46,634 bases of DNA from Treponema sp. UBA1240 (GCA_002308875.1 DBWK01000063.1:42495-89128), one strand, 5' to 3'; numbered from the stretch's first letter, positions 1-8,275 are shown. A program made the numbers and translations. Notes: a model not told the origin generated them from the letters alone.

Positions 1-1055
1 GCCGGCATTTCTTCCATACGACCTGAAAGCTCACGTAAGGCTTCTGCCCAACGACTTGTGGAATCCGCCATGATTGCAACCGCCATTCCCATATCGCGGT
101 AGTATTCGGCAAGTGTTATTCCCGAATAAAGCGAAACTTCGCGTGCCGCAACCGGCATATTTGAAGTGTTAGCAATGAGAATTGTTCGTTCCATAAGTGA
201 ACGTCCCGTGCGCGGATCAATAAGTGTAGGGAATTCCGTAAGAACATCGGTCATTTCGTTTCCGCGTTCACCGCAACCTATGTAGATGATTATGTCAGCA
301 TCGCACCATTTTGCGATAGCGTGCTGAGTCATTGTTTTTCCCGTGCCGAAGCCGCCAGGAATTGCAGCGGTTCCGCCTTTTGAAAGCGGAAAAAAAACGT
401 CAATAACGCGCTGTCCGGTAAGGAGCGGTTCCGTAACGGTGAGTTTTTCCTGATACGGACGCGGTTTTCGTACCGGCCAGTATTGTGCGAGGAAAATTTT
501 CTCGCCAAGCTCGGTTTCGGCGATAACGTCATTTATTGTGTAGCTGCCTTCTGCAACAATGTTTTTAAGTGTTTTTCCCTTTACAGCCGGCGGAACCATT
601 ATTTTGTGCGTAACGGAAGAGGTTTCTTTTACTGTTCCAAGCACTTTACCGGGTTTTATTTCTGTTCCGGAAGTGATAACCGGAACAAAACGCCATTTTT
701 TTTCTTCATCAAGTGGTGTATTTCTCTGTCCCGGAAGAAGGAATGAGCCCGATTCTTTGTACATATTTTCGAGTGGACGCTGTATTCCGTCATAAATGGT
801 TCCTACCAGTCCTGGTCCCAGCCGAAGTGAAAGCGGTCGTTTGTTACAGAAAACTTCTTCGCCGACGCGCATTCCACTGTCGTCTTCGTAAACCTGTATT
901 GTGGCTATTCCGTTTTTAAGGCGAATTATCTCGCCGATAAGTTTTGTATTCCCGCAGTCTACAACGTCGTACAAGCCACAGCTGTCCAATCCCTCTGCAT
1001 AAATAACAGGACCTGAAATGCGGGTAATCCTTCCTTTAACTGTATTTTCCGTCAT
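1..1055 (-). CDS. atpA: V-type ATP synthase subunit A, catalytic (3' part outside window)
   Basis: This is the catalytic nucleotide-binding subunit of the V1 head of a bacterial V-type ATPase. The first 351 codons are present and the C-terminal part runs off the left edge. The translation begins MTENTVKGRITRISGP, the family's N-terminal beta-barrel. It then has the V-type non-homologous insertion (about residues 110-190), a Walker A motif GGFGTGKT near 234-241, GERGNEM near 262-268 and the Walker B region AIMADSTSRW near 327-336. The ATG at 1055 overlaps the stop codon of the E subunit as ATGA, so translation is probably coupled. Subunits B and D would be expected just beyond the window. Identification is secure; ion specificity cannot be read from this subunit. 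Confidence 0.96.
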   Translation of the reverse strand, partial: MTENTVKGRITRISGPVIYAEGLDSCGLYDVVDCGNTKLIGEIIRLKNGIATIQVYEDDSGMRVGEEVFCNKRPLSLRLGPGLVGTIYDGIQRPLENMYKESGSFLLPGQRNTPLDEEKKWRFVPVITSGTEIKPGKVLGTVKETSSVTHKIMVPPAVKGKTLKNIVAEGSYTINDVIAETELGEKIFLAQYWPVRKPRPYQEKLTVTEPLLTGQRVIDVFFPLSKGGTAAIPGGFGTGKTMTQHAIAKWCDADIIIYIGCGERGNEMTDVLTEFPTLIDPRTGRSLMERTILIANTSNMPVAAREVSLYSGITLAEYYRDMGMAVAIMADSTSRWAEALRELSGRMEEMP

Positions 1056-1669
1056 TGTTCAAATCTCCCGCTAAACAGTGTATTTGCAAGTTCAAAACGG
1101 TTTGTATCTATAATGCTGTGTACAAGTTCCGCAATGGTTGCTCTGCACATAACGGTTTTGTCTTCCGTTTCTATATATAATCCTTCTTCAAAATCAGCAC
1201 CAGTTTTCTTTCGTTCGGTAATTTCCGCAATCATTTTTTTGCCGAAGTTTTTTTCTAGAAGAGTTTGTACTGTTGTTCCGCTGAAACCGGTATACTGCGC
1301 TGAAAACTTTTTATTGTTCAAAAAAGGCTTGTATTGTATAAGCAGTTTTTCTACAAGTTGTTCCCGTTGTTTTTCTGACAGTGCGGAAATATAAGCTTTT
1401 ATTGCGTCTATAATGGTTTGGTTCTGAAAAGATACAAGAAAACGCTCTTTTTCCAGCGGGAGTGACGCTTCCAGATTGTTGCCGTAGTTTTTGACGCGTT
1501 CCGCATACTGGTTTTTCTTTTCGGTTTCCACTTCTTTAATGCGGTCTTCCGTTTCATCAATAATGCGTTGCCCGTCAATGTCCGCACGTTTTAAAAGTTT
1601 TTCCGCTTTTCGGCGTGCGTCTTCCTGTATCTCTTTATCGAGTATTTCCGTTGAACGAAACTCTTTCAT
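1052..1669 (-). CDS. atpE: V-type ATP synthase subunit E (peripheral stalk)
   Basis: This 205-residue protein has a charged N-terminal helical part (about residues 5-70, rich in Lys, Glu and Arg, coiled-coil-like) and a globular C-terminal part, as in E subunits that form the peripheral stalk tying V1 to the membrane sector. Sequence similarity by eye is modest; the call rests on length, helix pattern and position between subunits F and A, which is the usual place. A GAGAG element lies a few bases before the ATG. The gene starts 35 bases after atpF and overlaps atpA by four bases. Confidence 0.85.
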   Translation of the reverse strand: MKEFRSTEILDKEIQEDARRKAEKLLKRADIDGQRIIDETEDRIKEVETEKKNQYAERVKNYGNNLEASLPLEKERFLVSFQNQTIIDAIKAYISALSEKQREQLVEKLLIQYKPFLNNKKFSAQYTGFSGTTVQTLLEKNFGKKMIAEITERKKTGADFEEGLYIETEDKTVMCRATIAELVHSIIDTNRFELANTLFSGRFEQ

Positions 1670-1704
1670 AATAAAACTCTCAAATTCAAATATATTCTGC
1701 CAAT

Positions 1705-2043
1705 TTAAACTGAAATGCCAATAGCCTCTCTAATTGAATCGGTTAATGTTTTTTTGCCTTTCAATCTTCCCTGTAAACCGGGTATTTCTACAATCAGCGG
1801 ATATTTTCCTGACTTTTGCCAGTTGATTACTTCATCTTCCAGCATAACGGCGACTTCTTCCGTGAGAATAAGAATCTTTGCGCGATCTTCATTTACGGGA
1901 GCTGCCGCAATCCCTGCGCCTTTTCCGGTAACACGGTTAAAAATTTCCAATGCTTCTGTACGGTTTACGGCAACTTCACCCGTTACGCCTACAAGCGCAA
2001 ACGCCAGCACAAGTTCCCGTTCACCAATAACAAAATATTGCAC
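1705..2043 (-). CDS. atpF: V-type ATP synthase subunit F
   Basis: The 112-residue product matches V-ATPase subunit F, a small Rossmann-like protein of the central rotor stalk. Supporting features are the N-terminal strand MQYFVIGERELVLAFALVGV, the central segment AKILILTEEVAVML and the C-terminal VEIPGLQG followed by a basic helix. Length is typical. It lies 12 bases downstream of atpK and 35 bases upstream of atpE. T. pallidum is thought to have two V-ATPase operons, and as far as I recall only the type carrying F is arranged like this one. Confidence 0.92.
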   Translation of the reverse strand: MQYFVIGERELVLAFALVGVTGEVAVNRTEALEIFNRVTGKGAGIAAAPVNEDRAKILILTEEVAVMLEDEVINWQKSGKYPLIVEIPGLQGRLKGKKTLTDSIREAIGISV

Positions 2044-2055
2044 TGTTATTTTCCC

Positions 2056-2364
2056 TTACATTATGATAATCAAAAGTGCAACAAGAAAGCCCCAAAGACA
2101 AATACCTTCTGCAAGTCCTACGAATGGAAGTGCTTTTCCCGAAAGTTCTGAATTTTCAGCCATAGCGCCCATTGCGGCTGCACCGATTTTTCCAACGGCA
2201 AGTCCACCGCCGATACAAGCAAAACCAACTGCAAGTGCTGCGGCAAAGTATTTTAATACTGAACCGGCTTCTTTTGTTGTTGCTTCTTCGCCTTCAGTTG
2301 CTGCAAAAAGTGATGCAGCAATCAGAATCATGAGCAAGGCTAAAATAATTTTTTTCCCTTTCAT
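2056..2364 (-). CDS. atpK: V-type ATP synthase subunit K (proteolipid c-ring)
   Basis: This 102-residue proteolipid forms the rotor ring of the membrane sector. After a signal-peptide-like segment (residues 1-22, ending LFAAT) there are two membrane helices: about 38-60 with the glycine-rich GFACIGGGLAVG, and about 80-101 with FVGLAEGICLWG. Glu86 in the second helix is the expected ion-binding carboxylate. It is a single two-helix hairpin, unlike the duplicated 16-kDa type of Enterococcus. An AGGAGA ribosome-binding site precedes the ATG. The Gln and Glu-Ser/Thr residues typical of sodium-binding rings are not seen (see findings). Confidence 0.94.
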   Translation of the reverse strand: MKGKKIILALLMILIAASLFAATEGEEATTKEAGSVLKYFAAALAVGFACIGGGLAVGKIGAAAMGAMAENSELSGKALPFVGLAEGICLWGFLVALLIIIM

Positions 2365-2388
2365 ACTAATTCTCCTGTATATTTTGAC

Positions 2389-4365
2389 CTAAGATTTGTA
2401 TTTAAATTGAAACGGTTTGAACTCAACACCTGTTTCCGTGAAAAACTTTGAAAAGAATTCGTAGTATTGCAGACGGATAACCTGTATTGCAACAATCATT
2501 CCTTCAAGTACAATTACAACTGCGTTACCGATTATTAATACGGCAAGCCCTCCAATACCTCCGAGCATTTCGTTCATCGTGCATATAATGTAGCCAAGAA
2601 CAACATGTGCAAGGGCAAACGCTCCTACCCGTAAAAAGCTTACTGTATTTGACAGATAGTTTGAAACAACGTCCAGTAGTTCTACAACTCCTTCAATAAT
2701 GCCTACTCCCAGTCCGTTTTCAAAACATGGTTTTTCATGTTCACAGAGCCGTTCAAGAGGATGTGCAAAGAAAACGCCGAGTAGTGAAACACCTATTATT
2801 ATCCAGTCATAAAGCGCTATTTTGTGATGAAATGCAGCAATTCTGACGGCAAGCGCAATTGTGTACCAAAAGAAAACTGCACCGCAAAGACCAGTCTTAC
2901 CGAAGAAAGCGTGTCCCCATTTTTTAAGCGATACGTTGTTTATAAAGTTAAGTACAAGACCTACTGAGTTAATGATAAAACCTACCGACAAAGTAAAGCC
3001 GAAAAAGATGAATACAAGAGGCATTGTTTCTTTGCTTGGCATAAGATGCAAAATTGGAGCAAAAGCCTTTTCCTTGCCGACAAAGAGACCTGTTACAAAG
3101 TAGCTGAAAGGCTTTAATAGTTCTTCGTTTGTAAAGAATTCACCGGTCAAAAGCCCCATGATAAAACTGGAACATCCGATGGCTATGAAAATGAGACCGT
3201 ACTTGTTCCAGCCCTTTACCGTGACAAGGTTAAAGTGAAGAAGAAGACCTATCAGAACAAACACCAGTCCTTGTCCCGCATCTCCGAACATTATACCGAA
3301 AAGCAGAATAAAGAATGTGGCTACAAACGGGGTAGGGTCGATTGTTCCGTATTTTGGCGCACCGTAGCCCAAAATCAAACCTTCAAAACTTTTTATGAAT
3401 TTTCCGTGCTTAAGTTTTACAGGAACCTGCTCCCTGCCTTTTTGTACGGATGGAATTTCATCCGGTTGGTACTGGCGGACGGCTATTCTTCCTTCCGTGA
3501 GATTATCCAAATCTTTTACAAGGTTGTCTGTTTCAAAAACCGGAATCCAACCTACAATTCTATATACTAATTCAGTGGCTTCAAGCTTGTCGCGGAGAAT
3601 TTGAACCTGCATTCCCACAGAAAAAATCTGAAGAAGCTTGAGGAGCTTTTCCTCATGTGTTTTTGCAAAAGAAACACGCTGTTCTTCAATCGCGTTTATT
3701 TCGGTTTGTTTGTCTTCGAGCTGCTGCTTCATTCCTTCCAGCATATCATCGGGAATGCCTTTAAAATCTTTCGGAATTTCCAACGGAATAAAACCGAATT
3801 TTTTTAATTCCGCATCAAGCGCAAAGCGAGCTTTTCTTGATGTTGCAACCATTATTCGGGAATTGTCTTCTCCAAGCGGTATTATGATTGCGCGTTCACC
3901 AAGCGAAAAACGCATACTTTCAAGTATGTCGGGATCTATTTTACCGATTCTCATTGTGAGAAAAGAAAGATGTTCAAGTTCCGAGTATGAAACTTTAAGA
4001 TTTACAAACGAAAGTGCTTCCTGATAAGCCTCTTTAAGTTTTTTAAGTTCATCCGCAAGTTGCAGCTCTTTTTCGCGTATTTCGTCGGTATTGCGGATTA
4101 TTTCGGAAGCTTCCCTGAAATCAGCGTCGGAAGGTTTCGACGGATTGCAGTTGTAGTCATCTATGTCGTTAATGTTCAGATAGGCGCGAATCAGCTGAAG
4201 CTTGTCGAAGACTTCCTTTGAAGTATTCGGTACGTTTGAGGAAGATTCCTTGAGCTGAGAATAAAACTGAAAAACACCCTTCTTGCCGAGATATTCAATA
4301 ACAGGATCCACATCCTGTTTCATTATCATTAGTTCTATAAGCCGCATTTCTGCTGTTTTTGCCAT
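2389..4365 (-). CDS. atpI: V-type ATP synthase subunit I (a-subunit, ion channel half)
   Basis: This is the large membrane stator subunit, 658 residues. An N-terminal cytoplasmic half of about 345 residues with long helices is followed by seven or eight membrane segments starting near PTPFVATFFILLFGIMFGD. The conserved arginine of the proton path lies in SFLRVGAFALAH (Arg579), with a Glu-containing last helix after it. The reading frame extends upstream to 4392, but I place the start at ATG 4365 (MAKTAEMRLIEL) because GGAGAA lies seven bases before it, and because the longer form would overlap the C-subunit gene. The gap to atpC is then 14 bases. Confidence 0.96.
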   Translation of the reverse strand: MAKTAEMRLIELMIMKQDVDPVIEYLGKKGVFQFYSQLKESSSNVPNTSKEVFDKLQLIRAYLNINDIDDYNCNPSKPSDADFREASEIIRNTDEIREKELQLADELKKLKEAYQEALSFVNLKVSYSELEHLSFLTMRIGKIDPDILESMRFSLGERAIIIPLGEDNSRIMVATSRKARFALDAELKKFGFIPLEIPKDFKGIPDDMLEGMKQQLEDKQTEINAIEEQRVSFAKTHEEKLLKLLQIFSVGMQVQILRDKLEATELVYRIVGWIPVFETDNLVKDLDNLTEGRIAVRQYQPDEIPSVQKGREQVPVKLKHGKFIKSFEGLILGYGAPKYGTIDPTPFVATFFILLFGIMFGDAGQGLVFVLIGLLLHFNLVTVKGWNKYGLIFIAIGCSSFIMGLLTGEFFTNEELLKPFSYFVTGLFVGKEKAFAPILHLMPSKETMPLVFIFFGFTLSVGFIINSVGLVLNFINNVSLKKWGHAFFGKTGLCGAVFFWYTIALAVRIAAFHHKIALYDWIIIGVSLLGVFFAHPLERLCEHEKPCFENGLGVGIIEGVVELLDVVSNYLSNTVSFLRVGAFALAHVVLGYIICTMNEMLGGIGGLAVLIIGNAVVIVLEGMIVAIQVIRLQYYEFFSKFFTETGVEFKPFQFKYKS

Positions 4366-4379
4366 ATATTTCTCCAATA

Positions 4380-5393
4380 CTACACTACGCACGCAAAGGT
4401 TTTTAACTGTTCTGAATCTATATTCAGGCGCAGACCTTCTGCCGCTGTGCGAATGCAGTCAAGCTCGTGCTGTTTGATTTTAAACCATGGTACAAGGACT
4501 GCCGGTGAACATGGAAACTTGTGAAAAGTTTTCATTGCCTGTTTGTTGATTTTCAGGTTTATAGATTTTTGAACCCAACGCGGATCAATTGACCATATTT
4601 CTCCGTCGGTTACAGGGTTTATGAGATCCGCATATTGCCAGTCATTCCAATCATTTATGGAATCTGTTGCAAAATTCAGTGTTTTTATTGCAGGCAGAGC
4701 AAGAATATCGTTCTTGTTCTTTTTGTCCGCATCAGCCCACACAAGATGGGATTTTATTTCATCTTCGTTCATATTGTAATAAACGCGGAGTCTGATTGCC
4801 CACAGAATGTTGTTGAGGATTATTTCTTCGCCTATGATTTTTTTCATTGCAAGGCGCAGTTCGCCTCGTTCTTTTTGAACCGCCTGCCATAAAAGGCCGA
4901 TATATTGCGAATCAAGCTTTTGTTCGAATTCCTGCTGTTCTTGAATTTCAACTTTTTTGTTATACCAGGCAAATGGAGTTCCTGCTGTCATCGCTGAAAT
5001 GTCTTTGCCAAGATGCCATTTTATTTGCGTAAATTTGCCTATATTTGTCAGTGGAGGAAGTTCCGACTGGTTCTTGCATACGGCGTAGTTGAATTTTTTT
5101 AGATTAGAGTAGTCGTAAAAACGGAGTAACTGTAATGCTACAGGATCTGGTTTTGAAAAAAGAGCAAGACTGTTGCAAAAATCGTCAATAAAACGTTTTT
5201 CAGCTTCTGTTTCGATTTTTTTTGCAAGTAACGATTCCGGTACAAGCGGAATTTCAGCATCAAAAAGAAGTACCCACAAGTCCTGCAGGTTGTTTACCTG
5301 AAAAAGCTTATTTGCTCTTTCTCCTACAAATGCTTTTGCCAACTTCCCGCTTATTCTTGCATATACAAAATCTGCTGCACTGGAATTATTCAT
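4380..5393 (-). CDS. atpC: V-type ATP synthase subunit C (AC39-like)
   Basis: This 337-residue protein is a divergent member of the V-ATPase subunit C/AC39 family, the socket connecting the central stalk to the c-ring. The best evidence is the C-terminal pattern AVLVPWFKIKQHELDCIRT followed by an EGLRLN-like end, which matches the family's conserved final helices, plus the N-terminal segment DFVYARISGKLAKAF and the position before subunit I. The middle is Trp- and Asn-rich and not obviously conserved. It starts nine bases after the small coiled-coil gene, with GAGGC as ribosome-binding site. General annotation might call it hypothetical. Confidence 0.82.
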   Translation of the reverse strand: MNNSSAADFVYARISGKLAKAFVGERANKLFQVNNLQDLWVLLFDAEIPLVPESLLAKKIETEAEKRFIDDFCNSLALFSKPDPVALQLLRFYDYSNLKKFNYAVCKNQSELPPLTNIGKFTQIKWHLGKDISAMTAGTPFAWYNKKVEIQEQQEFEQKLDSQYIGLLWQAVQKERGELRLAMKKIIGEEIILNNILWAIRLRVYYNMNEDEIKSHLVWADADKKNKNDILALPAIKTLNFATDSINDWNDWQYADLINPVTDGEIWSIDPRWVQKSINLKINKQAMKTFHKFPCSPAVLVPWFKIKQHELDCIRTAAEGLRLNIDSEQLKTFACVV

Positions 5394-5402
5394 AGTTCTG
5401 CC

Positions 5403-5708
5403 TCATTTGCCAAAAAGCAATGTCTCCAGCAGATTATTAAAGGCATTTTCATCGCGCTGCCAGTTTTTTATTTCATTACAGTATGCATCGTATTCGGTTT
5501 TATGCTGGTCATCCAAAAGCTTTACAGCTTCCGTATACTGTTTTTCCTGTTCGGTTATTATTTTGTCATAAGCTTCTTTGTAAATAACATCAGCTCTTTT
5601 TCGGAATTGGTCTATATGCTTGTTGTATTCATTCTGCGCATCCGACAGTAATTCGGCGGCTGATTGCTCAACTTCAAATAAATGCCCGATTATGTCCTGA
5701 TCCATCAT
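5403..5708 (-). CDS. Small coiled-coil protein, probable V-ATPase stalk subunit G/H
   Basis: This 101-residue protein is almost wholly charged alpha-helix (QSAAELLSDAQNEYNKHIDQ and following), with no signal peptide or membrane segment. Such a small coiled coil next to subunit C, in an operon with the E subunit, fits the peripheral-stalk partner (G or H) that pairs with E. Primary sequence is too plain for a family match by eye, so the assignment is by context, size and helix content. Two adjacent ATG codons are possible starts, at 5708 and 5705; an AGAGGC element precedes them. Confidence 0.6.
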   Translation of the reverse strand: MMDQDIIGHLFEVEQSAAELLSDAQNEYNKHIDQFRKRADVIYKEAYDKIITEQEKQYTEAVKLLDDQHKTEYDAYCNEIKNWQRDENAFNNLLETLLFGK

Positions 5709-5723
5709 GTCAGCAGCCTCTTT

Positions 5724-6194
5724 TTACACAGCTCCCAACTGATCCTCATACCGGACTAATATACGGTGAATGTCAGAGGGAGATTTTTGCTCCATTATTT
5801 CTTTATAAAAAGATTTGTTTTCAAGAATTTGCGCAAGACGCTTTAATACAAAAAGATGACGCTCGCTTTCATTTGTGGAAGAAATGATAAGCAAAAATAA
5901 ATACGTGGGCTTTCCATCAAGAGAATCAAAATCTATTCCGGAACGTGAAATTCCTATAACGCCGTGAATTCCGTTCAAAGTTTCAGATTTTCCGTGAGGA
6001 ATTGCAATGCCCGGCATAATACCGGTAGACATTTTTTCCTCGCGGTTTAAAACAGAAGAAAGTAGCTGTGAGCGATCCGCTCCTGGAATATGTGCAACAA
6101 GCTGTTCTACAAGTTCTGCAATAACTTCTTCTTTGTCTTCGCTCTGCAAATCAACTATTATTGCATTGGGAGAGAAAACTTCTCCAAGTACCAT
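5724..6194 (-). CDS. ptsN: PTS EIIA domain protein, PtsN-like
   Basis: This 156-residue protein is a single fructose/mannitol-type EIIA domain. The active-site region reads MPGIAIPHGKSE, with the phospho-accepting histidine at position 67, followed by the usual core GVIGISRSGIDFDSLDG and LFLLIISST. There are no attached EIIB or EIIC domains, so it resembles the regulatory PtsN type rather than a sugar transporter part. It sits between secG (14 bases) and the V-ATPase genes (15 bases), all on one strand, which suggests co-transcription. What it regulates cannot be told from sequence; control of ion transport or of the ATPase is an inference from context. Confidence 0.9.
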   Translation of the reverse strand: MVLGEVFSPNAIIVDLQSEDKEEVIAELVEQLVAHIPGADRSQLLSSVLNREEKMSTGIMPGIAIPHGKSETLNGIHGVIGISRSGIDFDSLDGKPTYLFLLIISSTNESERHLFVLKRLAQILENKSFYKEIMEQKSPSDIHRILVRYEDQLGAV

Positions 6195-6208
6195 AAGAAC
6201 CCCGAAAC

Positions 6209-6565
6209 TTATTCTGAAACGAGATTTGCACCCGTATCCTGTGCAGGTGTTTCAGCAGCCTTGTCTTCTGTCCACCATTCAGTATTTTCCTGTTCCTGTG
6301 TTTGAACCACAGGTGTCAGCGTTTTTGCTGCAGGTGTTTTGTTAAGATATGCCAGACCAAATGTTGCAAGAAAGAACAATGCGACAAGAACGTAAGTTGT
6401 TTTTGTGAGAACGTTTGCTGAACGAGAACCGAACGCCTGTGTACCGGCACCGCCAAAAAGTCCGCCGAGACCTTCGCCTTCCTCATTCTGAAGCAGTACC
6501 AGAATAACAAGTAATATACATACAATAATAAAAGCTATAAGAAGAATTATACCGATAACACCCAT
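6209..6565 (-). CDS. secG: Preprotein translocase subunit SecG
   Basis: SecG is the small accessory membrane subunit of the SecYEG channel. The 118-residue product has a membrane helix at about 3-25 and another at about 55-73, separated by the SecG signature NEEGEGLGGLFGGAGTQAFG. The C-terminal tail is longer than usual, rich in Thr, Gln and Glu and probably disordered. A GGAG lies 11 bases before the ATG and a strong promoter lies about 90 bases upstream. It is the first gene of the run continuing into ptsN and the V-ATPase genes. Confidence 0.95.
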   Translation of the reverse strand: MGVIGIILLIAFIIVCILLVILVLLQNEEGEGLGGLFGGAGTQAFGSRSANVLTKTTYVLVALFFLATFGLAYLNKTPAAKTLTPVVQTQEQENTEWWTEDKAAETPAQDTGANLVSE

Positions 6566-6650
6566 AATTGTTTTTTCTCCACTGTAATAATTGTTTTAAA
6601 AGGAAACTTTCGGAAGATTTTCCTTTTAGTTCCGTAATAAATGTTAAATA

Positions 6651-6679
6651 ACTATATAAAAAAAGAAAATTTTATGCAA
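6651..6679 (-). promoter_or_regulatory. Predicted sigma-70 promoter of the secG-ptsN-V-ATPase operon
   Basis: On the minus strand TTGCAT (6674-6679) is followed after exactly 17 bases by TATAGT (6651-6656). The spacer contains an A-run and a T-run. The predicted start lies about 80 bases before secG. The leader contains an inverted repeat with 9-base arms (6598-6606 and 6619-6627) and a 12-base loop. Confidence 0.65.
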
Positions 6680-6762
6680 TAGAAAGTTTTTTTTCATTTT
6701 TAGCATTGTACAAAAATCTGATATGGTGTAATGTCATTCTTACCACAAAAAAAATACTGCCG

Positions 6763-6790
6763 TTGACAGATTTGGTTATCCCCCAATAGT
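6763..6790 (+). promoter_or_regulatory. Possible promoter of dat
   Basis: A perfect -35 TTGACA (6763-6768) is followed after 16 bases by a weak -10, AATAGT (6785-6790). Transcription would start near 6797, inside the inverted repeat at 6789-6822, so the repeat could be an operator. The -10 is poor, which would suit an activated or repressed promoter. Not certain. Confidence 0.45.
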
Positions 6791-6822
6791 AGTGATGAAA
6801 ACAATGGTTTTCATGGGACTAC
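6789..6822 (+). repeat. Inverted repeat just upstream of dat (operator or leader hairpin)
   Basis: The arms ATGAAAAC (6795-6802) and GTTTTCAT (6807-6814) are perfect, with loop AATG. After an internal bulge the outer arms GTAGT (6789-6793) and ACTAC (6818-6822) also pair. The element overlaps the putative -10 and start site and ends seven bases before the GGAG ribosome-binding site (6830-6833). It could bind a regulator or fold in the mRNA. Confidence 0.6.
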
Positions 6823-6840
6823 ACGTAATGGAGAACGTCG

Positions 6841-8193
6841 ATGCTTGAAAAAAAGGGCACCAATCAGTATTACATTACCAGACAGGATTCCACTGAATCT
6901 AACGCTCGAAGCTACCCGAGAAAGTTCCCTTTTGCATTGGCAAAGGCGCAGGGGTCATGGATCGAGGACGTAGAAGGAAACAGATATCTGGATTTTTTGT
7001 GCGGAGCTGGAACTCTCGCACTGGGTCACAACGACCATGACGTAAATCAGGCTATGGTAGAGATGCTTACAAACGGCTCACCTCTTCATACACTGGATTT
7101 AACCACACCTGTAAAAGACGAATTTGTACATACAGTACTTTCTGTTCTTCCCGATGAGCTTTCAAAAAATGCACGAATACAGTTTTGTAGTCCTTCCGGT
7201 ACGGATGCGACTGATGCTGCAATAAAGCTTTGTAAAACGGCTACCGGTCGTTCTTCTGTAATTGCGTTTTCAGGTGGCTATCACGGAATGGGACATGGTG
7301 CTCTTGCTTGTACCGGAAACCTTAACGCAAAGAACAAAGTTCATGGTTTAATGCCGGACGTTCATTTTTTCCCTGCCCCGTATTCTTACCGTTGTCCGTT
7401 CGGACTCGGTGGTGAAGCCGGTGTAAAAGCGGCGTGTACTTACTTTGAACGAACTTTAAAAGACCCGGAAAGTGGAATTACAAAACCGGCCTGTGTTATT
7501 CTTGAACCTATTCAAGGCGAAGGCGGTGTTATTCCTCTTCCGGTCGAATTCCTTAAGACTATAAGGCGTGTTACAAAAGAACTGGACATCCCGATGATTG
7601 TGGATGAGATACAATGCGGAGTCGGACGTTCCGGCAGATTCTTTGCCTTTGAATATGCAGACATCGTTCCGGATGTAATTCTCAGTTCAAAGGCAATTGG
7701 TGGAAGTCAGCCGCTTTCAATCGTAATATACCATAAAGATCTTGATAAATGGACGCAGGGTGCTCATGCCGGAACATTCCGCGGCAACCAGCTTGCTATG
7801 AAAGCGGGAACTGTTCTTATTAACAAAGTTTTCAAACCGGATTTTTTGGCTGATGTTGTAAGAAAAGGCGACATCATAAAAAAACGGCTTTTGGCGCTTA
7901 AGGACAAAGTTTCCGTTATTGGCGACGTACGCGGCAAGGGTTTGATGATTGGTACCGAATTCGTAAATCCTAAAGGCGAAAAAGATTCTCTCGGTTCTTT
8001 GCCGCCAAGCGGTGAGATTGCGGCAAGAGTACAAAAACTTTGTTTTGAAAACCGTCTGGTTGCTGAAAAAGGTGGAAGGAACGGTTCTGTAATGCGCTGT
8101 TTGTGCGCACTGAATATAACCGATGAAGACATTGAAAAGGCAATGGATATATTTGAAAAATGTGTTTTAAAGGTTGACAGCGAATACAGATAA
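6841..8193 (+). CDS. dat: L-2,4-diaminobutyrate:2-oxoglutarate aminotransferase
   Basis: This 450-residue class III PLP aminotransferase probably makes L-2,4-diaminobutyrate from aspartate beta-semialdehyde and glutamate. Visible motifs: SPSGTDATDAAIK (phosphate binding, about 117-129), GYHGMGHGAL, LEPIQGEGG, IVDEIQCGVGRSG with Asp255, and the PLP lysine Lys284 in LSSKAIGG. The N-terminus (ARSYPRKFPFALAKAQGSWIE) is like that of diaminobutyrate aminotransferases. The immediate neighbour is a diaminobutyrate decarboxylase, which strongly supports this substrate over ornithine or GABA. Start is ATG 6841, with GGAG seven bases ahead. An inverted repeat before the gene suggests regulation. EctB-type ectoine synthesis is less likely, since no ectA or ectC is present. 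Confidence 0.88.
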   Translation: MLEKKGTNQYYITRQDSTESNARSYPRKFPFALAKAQGSWIEDVEGNRYLDFLCGAGTLALGHNDHDVNQAMVEMLTNGSPLHTLDLTTPVKDEFVHTVLSVLPDELSKNARIQFCSPSGTDATDAAIKLCKTATGRSSVIAFSGGYHGMGHGALACTGNLNAKNKVHGLMPDVHFFPAPYSYRCPFGLGGEAGVKAACTYFERTLKDPESGITKPACVILEPIQGEGGVIPLPVEFLKTIRRVTKELDIPMIVDEIQCGVGRSGRFFAFEYADIVPDVILSSKAIGGSQPLSIVIYHKDLDKWTQGAHAGTFRGNQLAMKAGTVLINKVFKPDFLADVVRKGDIIKKRLLALKDKVSVIGDVRGKGLMIGTEFVNPKGEKDSLGSLPPSGEIAARVQKLCFENRLVAEKGGRNGSVMRCLCALNITDEDIEKAMDIFEKCVLKVDSEYR

Positions 8194-8225
8194 CTGTTTT
8201 TCTGTCAATTCATTTTTGTTTTATT

Positions 8226-8259
8226 AAAAAGCTGTAGAGTAAACTTTACGGCTTTTTTT
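8226..8259 (+). terminator. Intrinsic terminator between dat and ddc
   Basis: A hairpin with stem 8231-8239 / 8244-8252 (nine pairs, two of them G-T), extended by A-T pairs, and loop TAAA is followed by seven T residues (8253-8259). It lies 33 bases after the dat stop and 16 bases before the ddc start, leaving no space for a separate ddc promoter downstream of it. Confidence 0.72.
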
Positions 8260-8275
8260 ATGTGAGGGAGTATTT

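Noticed and set aside
1715..2392. 225-residue open frame on the plus strand
   Set aside because: It is antisense to atpF and atpK, has low-complexity Ser/Ala/Pro sequence and no ribosome-binding site; the minus-strand genes are well-conserved.
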